A DNA stretch of 5,906 nucleotides from Kosmotogaceae bacterium UBA1373 (GTDB lineage Bacteria; Thermotogota; Thermotogae; Petrotogales; Kosmotogaceae): positions 1 to 5,906 of the forward strand of contig DBRH01000004.1 in assembly GCA_002305955.1 (NCBI GenBank), read 5' to 3'. Shown here piece by piece: positions 5,663 to 5,906 of this stretch. Position 1 is the stretch's first letter, and each line of letters begins with the position of its first letter. Both the position numbers and the translations under genes were made by a program. The notes below the pieces were generated by a model, which was given only the letters and a program-made list of their open reading frames with translations, ran no database searches and was not told the origin of the DNA.

Positions 5663-5906
5663 CTTCGCCACCCCCTTCCGGCAAAAAATCGGCGTTATAC
5701 TTTCTATCCGGAAAATGCTCCTTAGAGTATTTATGGGGATCGAAGTCCTTTCTCATCGGCGGTATCTCGCTCCAATTTTCCAGTATCAACGGCTTCAGAT
5801 CGGGGTTGCCATCGAAAACAATACCGAAGAATTCATGAACATCCCTTTCGTAGAACCTGGCAACCGGCCACATCTCCATGATCGTCGGAAGAACGGGTGT
5901 TTTTCT
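5655..5906 (-). CDS. nuoC: NuoC-like 30 kDa subunit (partial; N-terminus beyond the right edge)
   Basis: 83 codons plus the TAA stop; the frame is open to the right edge, so the Met at 5879 is internal and not the start. The fragment carries the complex I 30 kDa signature: RFYERDVHEFFGI, then F-x-G-N-PDLKPLIL, then a PPMRKDF segment. In the family this subunit packs against the 49 kDa subunit in the peripheral arm near the electron-acceptor site. Family members usually end shortly after the RKDF-like segment. Here there is a short charged tail rich in Lys, Asp and Glu that ends GGGEDE. Directly followed, with overlap, by the nuoD-like gene, as in complex I and Mbx/Mbh-type operons. Upstream genes, such as a NuoB-like subunit and antiporter-like membrane subunits, are expected outside the window but not seen. 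Confidence 0.9.
   Translation of the reverse strand, partial: RKTPVLPTIMEMWPVARFYERDVHEFFGIVFDGNPDLKPLILENWSEIPPMRKDFDPHKYSKEHFPDRKYNADFLPEGGGEDE
5671..5679 (-). promoter_or_regulatory. Ribosome binding site deciding the nuoD-like start
   Basis: The minus strand reads GGAAGGGGG, ending eight bases before the ATG at 5662. The alternative in-frame GTG at 5671-5669 begins within the last base of this run and so has no usable spacing. This favours ATG 5662 as the start. Confidence 0.65.

Noticed and set aside
5663..5671. GTG at 5671 as start of the nuoD-like gene
   Set aside because: It is in frame and possible, but it overlaps the GGAAGGGGG run that best serves the ATG at 5662. The three added residues (M-A-K) carry no family signature.

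Overview
The window looks like bacterial DNA, most plausibly from the Thermotogota (Kosmotoga/Mesotoga-like). This is an inference with moderate to low confidence. It rests on three things: a NuoC/NuoD-type cluster that carries a GltD-like flavoprotein, which I recall from Thermotoga; the frequent AGA/AGG, ATA and GGA codons; and a neighbouring lipoprotein built from InlB-B-like repeats. All genes I can support lie on the minus strand, so transcription runs from high to low coordinates. I see no RNA gene, CRISPR array, insertion sequence or integration site.

Right part (about 2220-5906): the downstream end of a compact operon for a membrane-bound, complex I-related oxidoreductase. In transcription order it holds the 3' end of a nuoC-like gene (30 kDa subunit), a complete nuoD-like gene (49 kDa subunit), a 609-residue fusion of a NuoI-like 2[4Fe-4S] ferredoxin to a GltD/NfnL-like FAD and NAD(P)H oxidoreductase, and a small ferritin-like diiron protein. 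Three of the four are joined by overlaps (8 bp nuoC/nuoD, 4 bp fusion/ferritin) and the other junction has a 12-bp gap. The set is best explained as the peripheral arm of an Mbx-like complex that moves electrons between ferredoxin and NAD(P)H, or another non-quinone partner, coupled to ion pumping by membrane subunits that would be encoded beyond the right edge. The NuoD-like subunit supports this: the usual quinone-binding Tyr is Val, and both former [NiFe] CxxC motifs read CxxE.

Middle (1988-2219): 232 bases without a gene. It holds the strong ribosome binding site of the next gene but no promoter or terminator that I can defend.

Left part (1-1987): the first 662 codons of a large lipoprotein gene that runs off the left edge. 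It has a clear signal peptide and lipobox, followed by four tandem units of about 163 residues (the fourth cut by the window edge). Units 1 and 2 are so alike at DNA level (one exact 59-bp match) that recent duplication or gene conversion is likely. Because the gene has no stop inside the window it is easy to miss, and long antisense or out-of-frame open frames overlap it. Its role is unknown; a cell-surface protein is the most reasonable reading. Nothing ties it functionally to the respiratory operon.
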